This document shows, piece by piece, positions 44,148 to 53,775 of a DNA stretch of 64,000 bases; positions within the stretch are counted from its first letter, which is position 1; each line of letters opens with the position of its first letter. Position numbers and translations under genes: made by a program. The notes beneath the pieces are model-generated. The model saw nothing but the letters and a program-made list of their open reading frames with translations, searched no databases and was not told the origin of the DNA. The stretch covers positions 620,001 through 684,000 of the forward strand of contig JBMNFJ010000016.1 in NCBI GenBank assembly GCA_050949255.1. The letters are read 5' to 3'. Origin of the DNA: UBA3941 sp002385665. Its GTDB lineage: Bacteria > Bacillota > Clostridia > Caldicoprobacterales > UBA3941.

Positions 44148-45119
44148 TTGACTAGCATTAGAACGGATCTAGCCATGGAGGCCAGAGAGTTATACGGACA
44201 GCAAAGCAGTGATATGGAAGGAATCGAAAGTGAGAATTATGAAAGTGATGGCATTGGGATAACCAGAGTCAGGATTACCAGCCCCACAGGTGAAACCAAA
44301 ATAGGTAAACCAATGGGAACATATATTACCATAGAGGCTGAGGATATAAAATACGGTGATTTGGAATTTGCCGAAAAAGTTAGCCAAAAGTTAAGTCAGG
44401 AAATTAAATCGTTGGTAAATTTGGATAAGGATAGTAATACGCTGGTTGTGGGACTCGGCAATTGGAATATTACACCGGATTCATTGGGCCCAAAGGTAGT
44501 AGATAGGATGATGATTACACGTCATGTTATTGAGTTGATACCAGACCAAGTTGATGAACGAGTACGTCCTGTATGCGCCATAGCTCCGGGAGTATTAGGA
44601 ATAACAGGTATCGAAACAGGTGAGATCGTTAAGGGATTAGTTGACAGAATTAAGCCTGATTTAGTAATAGTTGTAGATGCCTTGGCATCACGAAAAACCC
44701 AGCGAATAGGTACGACTATTCAAATTGCGGATACAGGTATAAGCCCGGGATCTGGTATAGGAAATAAAAGGATGGGAATCAACGAACAGAGCCTTGGCAT
44801 TAAAACCATAGCGATAGGAGTTCCCACGGTAGTGTATGCACACACTATAGGCAGGGACTCCCTGGAATTGCTAATTGGGGAATTTTCCAAACACACAGCT
44901 CCTGGTACGGCATTCTATAAAATAATCAGGGAGATGCCGGAAAGCCAATTGGATGCCATGGTTAATGAGGTTCTGAGCCAGGGACTGGGGGATCTGGTTG
45001 TAACACCAAAAGAAGTGGATATGCTCATAGATAATATATCACAGATTATATCCGATGGTTTAAATATGGCCTTGCATGAAAATATCTCACTGGAAGAATC
45101 CCGGCGTTTCATGCATTGA
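44148..45119 (+). CDS. gpr: GPR endopeptidase (germination protease)
   Basis: About 323 aa. Degrades alpha/beta SASP in germinating spores; made as an inactive zymogen in the forespore. N-terminal IRTDLAMEARELYG resembles its own cleavage site, followed by GDLEFAEKVSQKL, VVGLGNWNITPDSLGPKVV, ALASRKTQRIGTTIQIADTGISPGSGIGNKR and GVPTVVYAHTIGRDSL. TTG 44148 fits GAGAGGTGA upstream better than TTG 44097. spoIIP, its usual downstream partner, is missing here. Confidence 0.96.
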   Translation: MTSIRTDLAMEARELYGQQSSDMEGIESENYESDGIGITRVRITSPTGETKIGKPMGTYITIEAEDIKYGDLEFAEKVSQKLSQEIKSLVNLDKDSNTLVVGLGNWNITPDSLGPKVVDRMMITRHVIELIPDQVDERVRPVCAIAPGVLGITGIETGEIVKGLVDRIKPDLVIVVDALASRKTQRIGTTIQIADTGISPGSGIGNKRMGINEQSLGIKTIAIGVPTVVYAHTIGRDSLELLIGEFSKHTAPGTAFYKIIREMPESQLDAMVNEVLSQGLGDLVVTPKEVDMLIDNISQIISDGLNMALHENISLEESRRFMH

Positions 45120-45462
45120 TATATTGCTATTCTGGAAGGAAGGTCAATCATATTACAAAAACATGTAGGACAGTAATAACCCCGGATTTATTCAAAAAGT
45201 CGGGTATATGATGATGAGGTTATTGACCTTCTATAATACTTGAAAATAAGATGCAAAGGTCTGTAGGGCTACAAATCAGTTGCTTTTTTGTAGTTTATTG
45301 ATTATTATATGGATGATGGATTTTGCGATAGGCAAAATGAATTTCATTCATATAGTTCATTATCGCACTGAATTTGTTAAGCTCATAACTGCTTCAACAG
45401 CTGTGATTTCTTATAGATTAAATAAATTTTATGCTACGATTTTTAAGGGGGAAACAATAGGC
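45120..45462 (+). other. Structured intergenic region gpr-lepA
   Basis: 343 nt without a gene. Perfect 10-bp inverted repeat GAAGGTCAAT (45139-45148) and ATTGACCTTC (45222-45231) encloses AATAACC / GGTTATT and a CCCGG..CGGG pairing; a CTACAAA / TTTGTAG hairpin with T-run follows near 45270-45297. Possibly a gpr terminator plus lepA leader. Confidence 0.45.
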
Positions 45463-47265
45463 ATGTCCAATGCTAGACAAGACAAGATAAGGAATTTTTG
45501 TATTATTGCCCATATCGATCACGGCAAATCTACCCTGGCAGATAGAATACTTGAAATAGCCGGGGTATTAACTGAAAGGGATATGGAAAAACAGGTTCTG
45601 GATGATATGGACCTTGAGAGGGAGCGGGGCATAACCATAAAGTCCAAGGCAGTTCGATTAAGCTATAAGGATGATGGTGAAGAGTATATACTCAACTTAA
45701 TTGATACACCAGGGCATGTGGATTTTGCTTATGAGGTATCGAGGAGCTTGGCAGCCTGCGAGGGTGCTATATTGGTGGTAGACGCCTCCCAGGGTATCGA
45801 GGCACAAACCCTGGCTAATGTGTATTTAGCCTTGGAACACGATTTGGAAATTGTACCGGTAATAAATAAGATAGATCTCCCTAGTGCCAGACCCGATTGG
45901 GTTAAGAAGGAGATAGAGGATGTCATAGGCCTGGTCGCTGAAGACGCACCTCTGATTTCGGCCAAGAACGGTATAGGTATAGAAGAGGTTATCGAGAAAA
46001 TTATTAGCTCCATTCCGGCTCCGACGGGAGATGAAGATGCGCCTCTCAAGGCTCTTATATTTGATTCCTTTTACGATAACTATAAGGGTGTTATCGCCTA
46101 TATAAGAATTAAAGAAGGTAAACTTAAAGTTGGGGACAAGATTAAGATGATGGCCACGGGTAAAGAATTTGAAGTAACGGATGTAGGAGTATTTAAGCCA
46201 TTCCTTACTTCGGTCCCGGAGCTTAGAGCGGGGGAGGTAGGATATGTAGCAGCCAGCATAAAGAATGTCAGAGATACCAGGGTGGGAGATACTATAACCC
46301 ATGCGGACAATCCAGCTGAGGAGCCATTACCGGGATACAGGAAGGTAAATCCTATGGTATATTGTGGTGTTTATCCTGCCGATGGGGCCAGGTATGAGGA
46401 ATTGCGGGAAGCCCTCCATAAACTCCAAATAAACGATGCTTCATTATCCTTTGAGCCTGAAACCTCAGTGGCTTTGGGCTTTGGTTTTCGTTGTGGATTC
46501 CTAGGGCTCCTTCATATGGATATTGTACAAGAACGGCTGGAAAGGGAATATGATCTTGATCTCGTTACCACAGCACCTAGCGTTATATATAAAGTGGTAA
46601 TGCACGATGGTACTAAGCTGGATATTTCAAATCCTACCAACCTACCGGACCCTGCTGAAATCGACTATATGGAGGAACCCATAGTAAATGCCCAGATAAT
46701 GGCACCAACTGAATATGTGGGTGCGATTATGGAACTTTGTCAGGAAAGACGGGGTACGTACAAAGGTATGGAATATATGGAGGAAACCCGGGTGCTTATT
46801 ACCTATGAGCTTCCTCTAAACGAAATCATCTATGATTTCTTCGATGCTTTAAAGTCCAGGACCAGGGGTTACGCCTCTTTTGATTATGAACTGATTGGGT
46901 ATCAACAATCAGATCTTGTTAAGTTAGACATTCTCTTGAATGGTGAAGTTGTAGACGCCTTATCCCTAATAGTTCACAAAGATAAGGCCTATACAAGGGG
47001 TAGAGGAATAGCAGAGAAACTAAAAGAGCTTATACCCAGACAGATGTTTGAGATACCAATCCAAGCGGCTATAGGCAATAAGATCATTGCCCGGGAAACC
47101 ATAAAAGCGTTGAGAAAGGACGTATTAGCCAAATGCTATGGTGGAGATATTTCCCGAAAGAGAAAGCTCTTGGAAAAACAAAAGGAAGGTAAAAAGCGAA
47201 TGCGCCAGGTGGGATCGGTAGAGGTACCACAGGAGGCATTTATGTCAGTTCTGAAGTTCGATTAG
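45463..47265 (+). CDS. lepA: Elongation factor 4 (LepA)
   Basis: 600 aa translational GTPase acting in back-translocation or initiation. AHIDHGKST at 16-24, RERGITIKSKAVRL, DTPGHVDF, NKIDLP, and the LepA-specific C-terminal domain (CYGGDISRKRKLLEKQKEGKKRMRQVGSVEVPQEAF). ATG 45463 with AAGGGGGA upstream; the longer frame to 45280 is unsupported. Confidence 0.97.
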   Translation: MSNARQDKIRNFCIIAHIDHGKSTLADRILEIAGVLTERDMEKQVLDDMDLERERGITIKSKAVRLSYKDDGEEYILNLIDTPGHVDFAYEVSRSLAACEGAILVVDASQGIEAQTLANVYLALEHDLEIVPVINKIDLPSARPDWVKKEIEDVIGLVAEDAPLISAKNGIGIEEVIEKIISSIPAPTGDEDAPLKALIFDSFYDNYKGVIAYIRIKEGKLKVGDKIKMMATGKEFEVTDVGVFKPFLTSVPELRAGEVGYVAASIKNVRDTRVGDTITHADNPAEEPLPGYRKVNPMVYCGVYPADGARYEELREALHKLQINDASLSFEPETSVALGFGFRCGFLGLLHMDIVQERLEREYDLDLVTTAPSVIYKVVMHDGTKLDISNPTNLPDPAEIDYMEEPIVNAQIMAPTEYVGAIMELCQERRGTYKGMEYMEETRVLITYELPLNEIIYDFFDALKSRTRGYASFDYELIGYQQSDLVKLDILLNGEVVDALSLIVHKDKAYTRGRGIAEKLKELIPRQMFEIPIQAAIGNKIIARETIKALRKDVLAKCYGGDISRKRKLLEKQKEGKKRMRQVGSVEVPQEAFMSVLKFD

Positions 47266-47282
47266 GCATGGGGGAATAATAC

Positions 47283-48425
47283 ATGAGAGAGGGTACCATA
47301 GGTTTATATGTCCATTTTCCTTTTTGCTTAAGAAAATGCTTGTATTGTGACTTTCCATCCTATGCCCAAAAGGATCATTTGATGGATGAATACCTAAAGG
47401 CCATTAAGGTTGAAGTAGATCATGCAAAGGCCAAGATAAACAGTAGAAGGATAAAGACTGTATTTTTGGGTGGGGGAACTCCCACCCTTTACCATGAAGA
47501 GGAGCTTGCGCAGCTACTGGATTACATAAAGCATAGCTGCCTAATTTCCGATGATGCAGAGATTACAATAGAGGCAAATCCAGAAACCCTGAATCCTCGA
47601 AAACTCAAGGTTCTAATGGAAGCTGGAATAAACAGGCTTAGCATTGGAATGCAGGCTGGCCAGGATAGACATCTTAGGGCTCTGGGTAGAATCCACAATA
47701 TAGCGGATGTAGAACGGGGAGTGGATTGGGCCAGGAAAGCGGGTTTTGAAAACATCAATCTTGACCTAATGTTTGGCTTGCCCAACCAAAGCGTGGATGA
47801 GTGGTTGGAATCTCTGGGTTGCGCTGTGAAAATGGGGGTAGAACATATTTCAGCCTACGCCCTAATCATTGAGGAGGGTACAACATTATATGAACTGGTG
47901 GAGAAGGGAAGACTTCGAATCCCCCCTGAGGATGTGGAGAGGGACATGTATCACAGGGGCGTTCAATTTTTAAAATCTCAAGGTTATATTCATTATGAAA
48001 TATCTAATTTCGCGATACCTGGTAAGGAATGCAGGCACAACCTATTATACTGGCAGAATAAAGAGTATATTGGTTTAGGGAGCGGAGCTCATTCTTATTT
48101 GCAGGGACATAGATGGTCAAATTATGCAGATATATGTAAATATATAGACAGGATTTATGAGTATGGCAATGGGATAGAACAATGTGAGGAGATATCCCTT
48201 TCAAACCAACGATTTGAAACCATTATGATGGGATTACGTTTGAATAGTGGAGTTTCAAAGAAAATATTTAGAGAACGTTTTGGTCATGGCTTAGAATATT
48301 ATTATGGGGATGTATTAGAAAACTTAAAGGCAATGGGAATGCTAATCGAGACTGAGACAAGTATTTATCTGACTGCTAAGGGTATGGATTTGCAAAATAG
48401 TGTTCTACTTCATTTTATGGAATAA
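47283..48425 (+). CDS. hemW: Radical SAM heme chaperone HemW
   Basis: 380 aa. CxxxCxxC cluster motif at Cys15, Cys19, Cys22 (HFPFCLRKCLYCDF). It lacks the extra fourth Cys of true coproporphyrinogen dehydrogenase HemN, so it fits HemW, which binds heme. GGGTPT, DLMFGLPNQ and a winged-helix-like C-terminus complete the family. Located between lepA and hrcA as in Bacillus. Confidence 0.93.
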   Translation: MREGTIGLYVHFPFCLRKCLYCDFPSYAQKDHLMDEYLKAIKVEVDHAKAKINSRRIKTVFLGGGTPTLYHEEELAQLLDYIKHSCLISDDAEITIEANPETLNPRKLKVLMEAGINRLSIGMQAGQDRHLRALGRIHNIADVERGVDWARKAGFENINLDLMFGLPNQSVDEWLESLGCAVKMGVEHISAYALIIEEGTTLYELVEKGRLRIPPEDVERDMYHRGVQFLKSQGYIHYEISNFAIPGKECRHNLLYWQNKEYIGLGSGAHSYLQGHRWSNYADICKYIDRIYEYGNGIEQCEEISLSNQRFETIMMGLRLNSGVSKKIFRERFGHGLEYYYGDVLENLKAMGMLIETETSIYLTAKGMDLQNSVLLHFME

Positions 48426-48440
48426 TATTGATAAAACCTA

Positions 48441-48469
48441 TTGACAAAGTCTTAATGAAGTGATAATTT
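48441..48469 (+). promoter_or_regulatory. Promoter of the hrcA-grpE-dnaK-dnaJ operon
   Basis: Perfect TTGACA, 17-bp spacer, TAATTT with an extended TGA in front. Just upstream of CIRCE. Confidence 0.65.
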
Positions 48470-48479
48470 AAGATAAGAA

Positions 48480-48506
48480 TTAGCACTCATTAAGGGAGAG
48501 TGCTAA
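48480..48506 (+). promoter_or_regulatory. CIRCE operator (HrcA binding site)
   Basis: Perfect TTAGCACTC-N9-GAGTGCTAA. HrcA binds it and represses the heat-shock operon at normal temperature. Confidence 0.98.
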
Positions 48507-48524
48507 CAGATGGGGGTGATATCT

Positions 48525-49559
48525 GTGGATTTAGGTGAAAGGAAATTACAAATATTACAGGCCATTATTGAGGATTATATTACAACTGGGGAACCGGTGG
48601 GCTCTAGGACAATTGCTAAAAAGTACGGGATAGGTATTAGCCCAGCCACCATTAGAAATGAAATGTCTGATTTGGAAGAGATGGGCTACTTAGAACAGCC
48701 TCATACCTCTGCTGGTCGAATTCCGTCAGACAAGGGATATAGGTTATACGTAGATCGTCTGTTAAAAGCCGAGAGATTGAGTATCAGCGAAGCGAATTAT
48801 ATCAAGGATATATACGATAATAAGACAAGGCATATTGAGCAAATCATTTTCCAAACATCGAAAATTCTATCGGATATTACTAACTATACCGCTGTTGTAC
48901 TGGGTCCTAAATTGAGCAGGGTTTTAGTTAAACATATACAATTGGTGCCTATAGACAACCATTTTGCTTTGTTAATGGTAGTAACCAATACAGGGATTGT
49001 CAGAGATGCAATGATTACTATACCCCCAGGTGTTGGCGTAGAATATCTAACCAGGATATCAAATCTATTAAATCATCTATATAGAGATAAAAGTCTTGGG
49101 GAGATCAGCCTAGTTCCACTTATAGAGGTACGGGATGAGATGATCCAGAATAGGGAGTTTTTTAATTCTCTGGTGGATGCCCTTACTGAGAGTATTGATA
49201 TAGGGGAAGTAAGTGAAGTGTATCTAGGTGGAACAACAAACATTTTTAATTATCCAGAGTACCATGATATTATTAAAGCTAAAGAATTTTTAGACCTAAT
49301 GGAGCAAAAGGAGCTTTTATATAAGCTTCTGGCAAAATCTCCGGATAAAGGTGTATCTGTCACCATCGGGGAAGAAAATCAATGCGCGGAGCTCCGCGAT
49401 TATAGTATAATAACCGCTACCTATAATATAAATGGTAAGACTATGGGAACTATGGGCATTATTGGCCCCACCCGAATGGAGTATTCCAAGACCATATCCG
49501 TTATGGACTTCATGGGGAAGACTCTCAGTAACTATCTAACCAGACTATTTTCAAGTTAA
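48525..49559 (+). CDS. hrcA: Heat-inducible transcription repressor HrcA
   Basis: About 344 aa. N-terminal winged helix (LGERKLQILQAIIEDYITTGEPVGSRTIAKKYGIGISPATIRNEMSDLEEMGYLEQPHTSAGRIPSDKGYR), then the GAF-like dimer domain ending in GPTRMEYSKTISVMDFMGKTLSNYL. Binds CIRCE and depends on GroE for activity in other species. GTG 48525 is preferred since GGGGGTG lies six bases upstream; ATG 48510 lacks a Shine-Dalgarno. Confidence 0.96.
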   Translation: MDLGERKLQILQAIIEDYITTGEPVGSRTIAKKYGIGISPATIRNEMSDLEEMGYLEQPHTSAGRIPSDKGYRLYVDRLLKAERLSISEANYIKDIYDNKTRHIEQIIFQTSKILSDITNYTAVVLGPKLSRVLVKHIQLVPIDNHFALLMVVTNTGIVRDAMITIPPGVGVEYLTRISNLLNHLYRDKSLGEISLVPLIEVRDEMIQNREFFNSLVDALTESIDIGEVSEVYLGGTTNIFNYPEYHDIIKAKEFLDLMEQKELLYKLLAKSPDKGVSVTIGEENQCAELRDYSIITATYNINGKTMGTMGIIGPTRMEYSKTISVMDFMGKTLSNYLTRLFSS

Positions 49560-49687
49560 TAGTATATATAGGCATGTATTGAGATGGATTAAACCTCTCT
49601 GGGCTTAACTTATTTTTGGAAACGATAGAGAATATTCCTATAACATGCCAACTTAATTGAACAAGGAGTAGAAACGGAGAAGATTAT

Positions 49688-50281
49688 ATGGGGAAAGATA
49701 AGAAAGAAAAGAAGGTAAACGATATTCAAGAGACGGACTGTTATCAGGAAGGCGATACGACTGAAACAATCCCGGACGAGGATACAGGCTGTACGAACGA
49801 GAGCCAAGAGCTGACAGAGCTAGAGGCTGAACTACAAAAAGTCCGGGAAGAGAGGGATTTGTATCTTTCTATGGCGCAGCGACTGCAAGCGGAATTTGAT
49901 AATTTTAGAAAACGCAATGAGGCCGAAGCTTCTAAGGCATACCAGAATACTGTTTATGACACTGTAGAACGTTTCTTACCAGTCTTAGACAACTTACAAA
50001 GGGGATTAGAAGTTTCGGTGGATAGCGAATCGACACAGTCACAAGCCATATACAAGGGTATGGAGATGGTTACTAAACAATTTTTAGATATACTGGAAAA
50101 GTTGGGTATCGAGGAGATCGAGGCTCTAGGTCAGCCTTTCGATCCTACATACCACGATGCTGTTATGCAGGTAGAGGCAGAGAATGAGGACCAAAAAAAC
50201 AAAGTGGTAGAAGTCCTCTTAAAAGGATATAAGGGTAAAGACAGGGTAATAAGATACAGCATGGTCAAGGTAGCTATTTAA
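49688..50281 (+). CDS. grpE: Nucleotide exchange factor GrpE
   Basis: 197 aa. Disordered charged N-terminus, long helix (about 40-95, with LQAEFDNFRKRNEAEASKAYQ), and beta domain ending EVLLKGYKGKDRVIRYSMVKV. Releases ADP from DnaK. Confidence 0.96.
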   Translation: MGKDKKEKKVNDIQETDCYQEGDTTETIPDEDTGCTNESQELTELEAELQKVREERDLYLSMAQRLQAEFDNFRKRNEAEASKAYQNTVYDTVERFLPVLDNLQRGLEVSVDSESTQSQAIYKGMEMVTKQFLDILEKLGIEEIEALGQPFDPTYHDAVMQVEAENEDQKNKVVEVLLKGYKGKDRVIRYSMVKVAI

Positions 50282-50694
50282 TTACAGGGTAATACCTAAA
50301 ATAACTGGTCATTGAAGTTTTTTGAAACAATAAAATTTGTATTAAAGCTAATTTGCTTAACAAGCTAGTCCATAAACTTCTTTGATAACCATTGTAGGTT
50401 CTTAATTGGTAGCTACCATGAAAGAATACAGCCCAGCCTTATATTATCTTTAGAATTTATTATATTTATCCACTATAGTAATAGTTCGTGAATTTTGCTG
50501 TAGCACTTTTTGGTATGAACCATTATATCTACATTTTTGCAGTATACAACAACTTTGGGCATCCACTAGGGGGCAAAATAACCAGATCCGGATACATTTT
50601 TAATACGGGTTAAGCCCTATTAGTACAGGGTTTGTAACGGATAATAGATATAGAGCCCTTTAGGGGAGGTCGTATTATTAGGAGGAAGTAAATT
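50282..50694 (+). other. Unusually long grpE-dnaK spacer
   Basis: About 410 bp with no gene, in an operon normally tightly packed. Contains a perfect 12-bp palindrome TGGTAGCTACCA (50407-50418), an AGCCCT / AGGGTT stem near 50610-50633 and AT-rich stretches. No second CIRCE and no clear promoter found. Confidence 0.5.
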
Positions 50695-52521
50695 ATGGGG
50701 AAGATAATAGGAATTGATTTAGGTACAACAAATTCTTGCGTAGCAGTTATGGAGGGTGGAGAGCCCGTTGTAATCCCTAGTGCAGAAGGGGGCAGAACCA
50801 CGCCGTCCGTTGTAGCCTTTTCTAAAACAGGGGAAAGACTTATAGGACAGGTGGCTAAGAGACAGGCAATTACAAATCCTGAACACACCATAATGTCCAT
50901 TAAGAGGGACATGGGGAGTGACCGTAGGGTCAGGATTGAGGATAAGTCTTATAGCCCCCAAGAAATTTCAGCAATGATTTTAACCAAACTGAAACAGGAC
51001 GCCGAGAGTTATCTGGGGGAAAAAGTAACCCAGGCTGTTATTACTGTGCCTGCATATTTTAGCGACAGCCAGCGTCAAGCTACCAAAGATGCAGGTGTAA
51101 TAGCTGGATTGGATGTACTTAGGATAATAAATGAACCTACTGCAGCTGCCCTGGCATATGGGTTGGACAAGGAAGATAACCAAAAGATTTTAGTATATGA
51201 CCTCGGTGGCGGTACCTTTGACGTATCTGTTATGGAAATTGGGGATGGTGTCTTTGAAGTGTTGGCAACCAGGGGCAACAACCGCCTGGGTGGTGATGAC
51301 TTTGACCAAAGGATTATTGATTACCTTGCAGATGAATTTAAGAAATCTGAAGGTATTGACCTGAGAATGGATAAGATGGCATTGCAGCGTCTCAAAGAGG
51401 CAGCTGAAAAGGCCAAGATGGAACTATCTAGTGTTCTGACAACCAATATAAATTTACCCTTTATTACGGCAGACGCATCGGGGCCTAAACATCTGGATAT
51501 AACTCTAACAAGAGCCAAATTTGAAGAGATGACCGCTGATTTGGTTGAGAAAACCTTAGTACCCCTAAGGGATGCAATTAAGGATGCTGGTCTAACCGCT
51601 AACGAGATAGACAGGGTCATATTGGTTGGGGGTTCTATAAGGATTCCTGCGGTTCAGGAAGCTGTAAGAAGGGAAATAGGTAAGGAACCCCACAAAGGGA
51701 TAAATCCAGACGAATGCGTAGCTATAGGGGCCGCTATCCAAGCTGGAGTCTTGGGCGGTGAGGTAAAGGATGTCCTCTTGTTGGATGTTACACCCTTATC
51801 CCTGGGAATTGAGACTCTTGGTGGGGTTACAACCAGGTTGATTGAAAGGAATACCACCATCCCAACTCGAAAAAGCCAGATATTCTCTACCGCAGCAGAC
51901 GGTCAGACCAGCGTAGAAATCCATGTTCTACAGGGAGAACGGGAAATGGCGGCAGATAATAAAACCTTAGGCAGGTTCGTACTCGATGGAATTCCACCAG
52001 CACCCAGGGGGATACCACAGATCGAAGTAACCTTTGATATTGATGCTAACGGCATAGTAAATGTATCCGCTAAGGATATGGGAACAGGTAAAGAGCAAAA
52101 GGTTACAATTACGGCGTCTACCAATCTATCCGATGAAGAAATAGAAAGAGCCGTAAGAGAGGCGGAAAGGTACGCTGAAGAGGATAGAAAGCGCAGGGAA
52201 GAAATAGAGGTAAGAAATAATGCGGACTCCTTGGTTTACACCACAGAAAAGACAATAAAGGATTTAGAGAGTAACATAGATTCCACCGATAAGGATACCC
52301 TGCAGAGCGAGATAGATGCTGTTAAGAAGGCTTTAGAAACCGGCAGTACGGAAGATATCAAATCTGCATCGGAGAAATTAGCTCGTGTTTCCCAGGAGAT
52401 ATTTGGGAAGATATACCAGAAGCAGAGTCAACAAGCCGGAACGGATCAGCAAAATCATGCCGGAGGTCATCACGATGACAATGTTGTAGATGCAGATTAT
52501 GAAGTGGTGGACGACGAATAA
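50695..52521 (+). CDS. dnaK: Chaperone protein DnaK (Hsp70)
   Basis: 608 aa Hsp70. ATPase domain from GIDLGTTNSCVAVMEGG through VYDLGGGTFDVSVMEIGDGVFEV and RVILVGGSIRIPAVQ; substrate domain DVTPLSLGIETLGGV onward; helical lid; acidic C-terminus DNVVDADYEVVDDE. TAGGAGGAAG before the ATG. Confidence 0.98.
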   Translation: MGKIIGIDLGTTNSCVAVMEGGEPVVIPSAEGGRTTPSVVAFSKTGERLIGQVAKRQAITNPEHTIMSIKRDMGSDRRVRIEDKSYSPQEISAMILTKLKQDAESYLGEKVTQAVITVPAYFSDSQRQATKDAGVIAGLDVLRIINEPTAAALAYGLDKEDNQKILVYDLGGGTFDVSVMEIGDGVFEVLATRGNNRLGGDDFDQRIIDYLADEFKKSEGIDLRMDKMALQRLKEAAEKAKMELSSVLTTNINLPFITADASGPKHLDITLTRAKFEEMTADLVEKTLVPLRDAIKDAGLTANEIDRVILVGGSIRIPAVQEAVRREIGKEPHKGINPDECVAIGAAIQAGVLGGEVKDVLLLDVTPLSLGIETLGGVTTRLIERNTTIPTRKSQIFSTAADGQTSVEIHVLQGEREMAADNKTLGRFVLDGIPPAPRGIPQIEVTFDIDANGIVNVSAKDMGTGKEQKVTITASTNLSDEEIERAVREAERYAEEDRKRREEIEVRNNADSLVYTTEKTIKDLESNIDSTDKDTLQSEIDAVKKALETGSTEDIKSASEKLARVSQEIFGKIYQKQSQQAGTDQQNHAGGHHDDNVVDADYEVVDDE

Positions 52522-52542
52522 ATTATAAGGTATAATTGTTTG

Positions 52543-52574
52543 AAAAGCCAAAGCCATAAAGGCTTTGGCTTTTT
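52543..52574 (+). terminator. Terminator between dnaK and dnaJ
   Basis: Thirteen-base-pair stem AAAAGCCAAAGCC / GGCTTTGGCTTTT, loop ATAAA, T-tail. Should lower dnaJ transcription relative to dnaK. Confidence 0.92.
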
Positions 52575-52617
52575 AAGAGAAATAAGTTCTGAGGAATAAA
52601 GCAAGGTGATGAGGGAC

Positions 52618-53751
52618 TTGGCAAAGAGAGATTATTATGAAGTATTAGGAGTGGATAAAAACGCTACGGATGAAGAAATAAAACGAGCCTACAGAAGGCT
52701 TGCTAGGAAGTATCATCCGGATGTTAATAAAGATGATCCTCAGGCAGAAGAGAAGTTTAAAGAAATAAACGAGGCTTATGGGGTTTTGAGTGATTCTAAA
52801 ACCAGAGCAGAATATGATCAATTCGGACATGATGGCCCTACCGGTCAAGGTTTTGGTGGATTTGATTACAGTGGATTTGGCGGGGGCTTTGGTGATATAT
52901 TTGATATGTTTTTTGGCGGAGGCTTCGGAAGCAGCGGTAGGAGTAGAAGACCAGGGCCCACAAGGGGATCGGATATAAGATATAATCTTACCATTAGCTT
53001 CGAAGAAGCAGCATTTGGGACGACAAAAGAAATTGAGATAACCAGGAATGAAAACTGTGATGAATGCAATGGCAGTGGAACCGCTAAAGGAACGCAGCCT
53101 GAAACTTGCCCCCAATGCAAGGGCACCGGGGAGGTTTCCTATTCCCAAAATACAGCCTTTGGTCGCTTTGTAAACGTTAGAGCATGTGACAAGTGTGGTG
53201 GCGAAGGAACCATTATCACAGATCCCTGTCATAAATGTAATGGTAGGAAAAGAATTAGAAAAGTAAAGAGGATCAGCTTAAGTATACCCGCTGGGATTGA
53301 TGATGGCCAGGCTATTACCCTTCGGGGAGAAGGAGAAGCAGGCGAAAGGGGCGGGCCTTCCGGGGATCTCTATGTGTATATAACCGTAAAACCTCATAGT
53401 CTCTTTACCAGGAGAGGATATGATCTCCATTGCGATATGCCAATCACCTTTGTTCAGGCTGCTTTAGGTGCTGAAATTGAGGTTCCTACCCTGGAAGGAA
53501 AGGTTAAGTATAAAATACCTGAGGGTACACAGACGGGAACCGTCTTTAGACTGAGAAACCAGGGGATACAACGGTTACGGTCAACGACAAGGGGAGATCT
53601 CTTTGTAAGGGTGAACATTGAAGTACCAAAAAGGCTTAAGGAGAAGCAAAAGCAACTCCTAAGGCAATTCGAAAAGGAAACCGCTGGCAGGGAATATCAT
53701 GAGCAGAGGAAGTCCTTTGTAGACAAGATGAAGGATGTTTTTGGGGTATGA
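52618..53751 (+). CDS. dnaJ: Chaperone protein DnaJ (Hsp40)
   Basis: About 377 aa. J domain with HPD (ARKYHPDVN, about 34-36), Gly/Phe region, four zinc-binding repeats (CDECNGSG, CPQCKGTG, CDKCGGEG, CHKCNGRK), and two substrate-binding beta domains. TTG 52618 gives the canonical AKRDYYEVLGV start with AAGGTGA upstream; GTG 52606 and ATG 52609 are alternatives. Confidence 0.97.
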   Translation: MAKRDYYEVLGVDKNATDEEIKRAYRRLARKYHPDVNKDDPQAEEKFKEINEAYGVLSDSKTRAEYDQFGHDGPTGQGFGGFDYSGFGGGFGDIFDMFFGGGFGSSGRSRRPGPTRGSDIRYNLTISFEEAAFGTTKEIEITRNENCDECNGSGTAKGTQPETCPQCKGTGEVSYSQNTAFGRFVNVRACDKCGGEGTIITDPCHKCNGRKRIRKVKRISLSIPAGIDDGQAITLRGEGEAGERGGPSGDLYVYITVKPHSLFTRRGYDLHCDMPITFVQAALGAEIEVPTLEGKVKYKIPEGTQTGTVFRLRNQGIQRLRSTTRGDLFVRVNIEVPKRLKEKQKQLLRQFEKETAGREYHEQRKSFVDKMKDVFGV

Positions 53752-53775
53752 GTGTAAGTATCCATAGGGAGGAGG

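Noticed and set aside
45280..45462. 61-residue N-terminal extension of LepA
   Set aside because: Hydrophobic, no family similarity, and the good Shine-Dalgarno is at 45446 before the ATG at 45463.
52645..53232. 195-aa minus-strand ORF opposite dnaJ
   Set aside because: Lies entirely antisense to dnaJ and has no recognisable domain.
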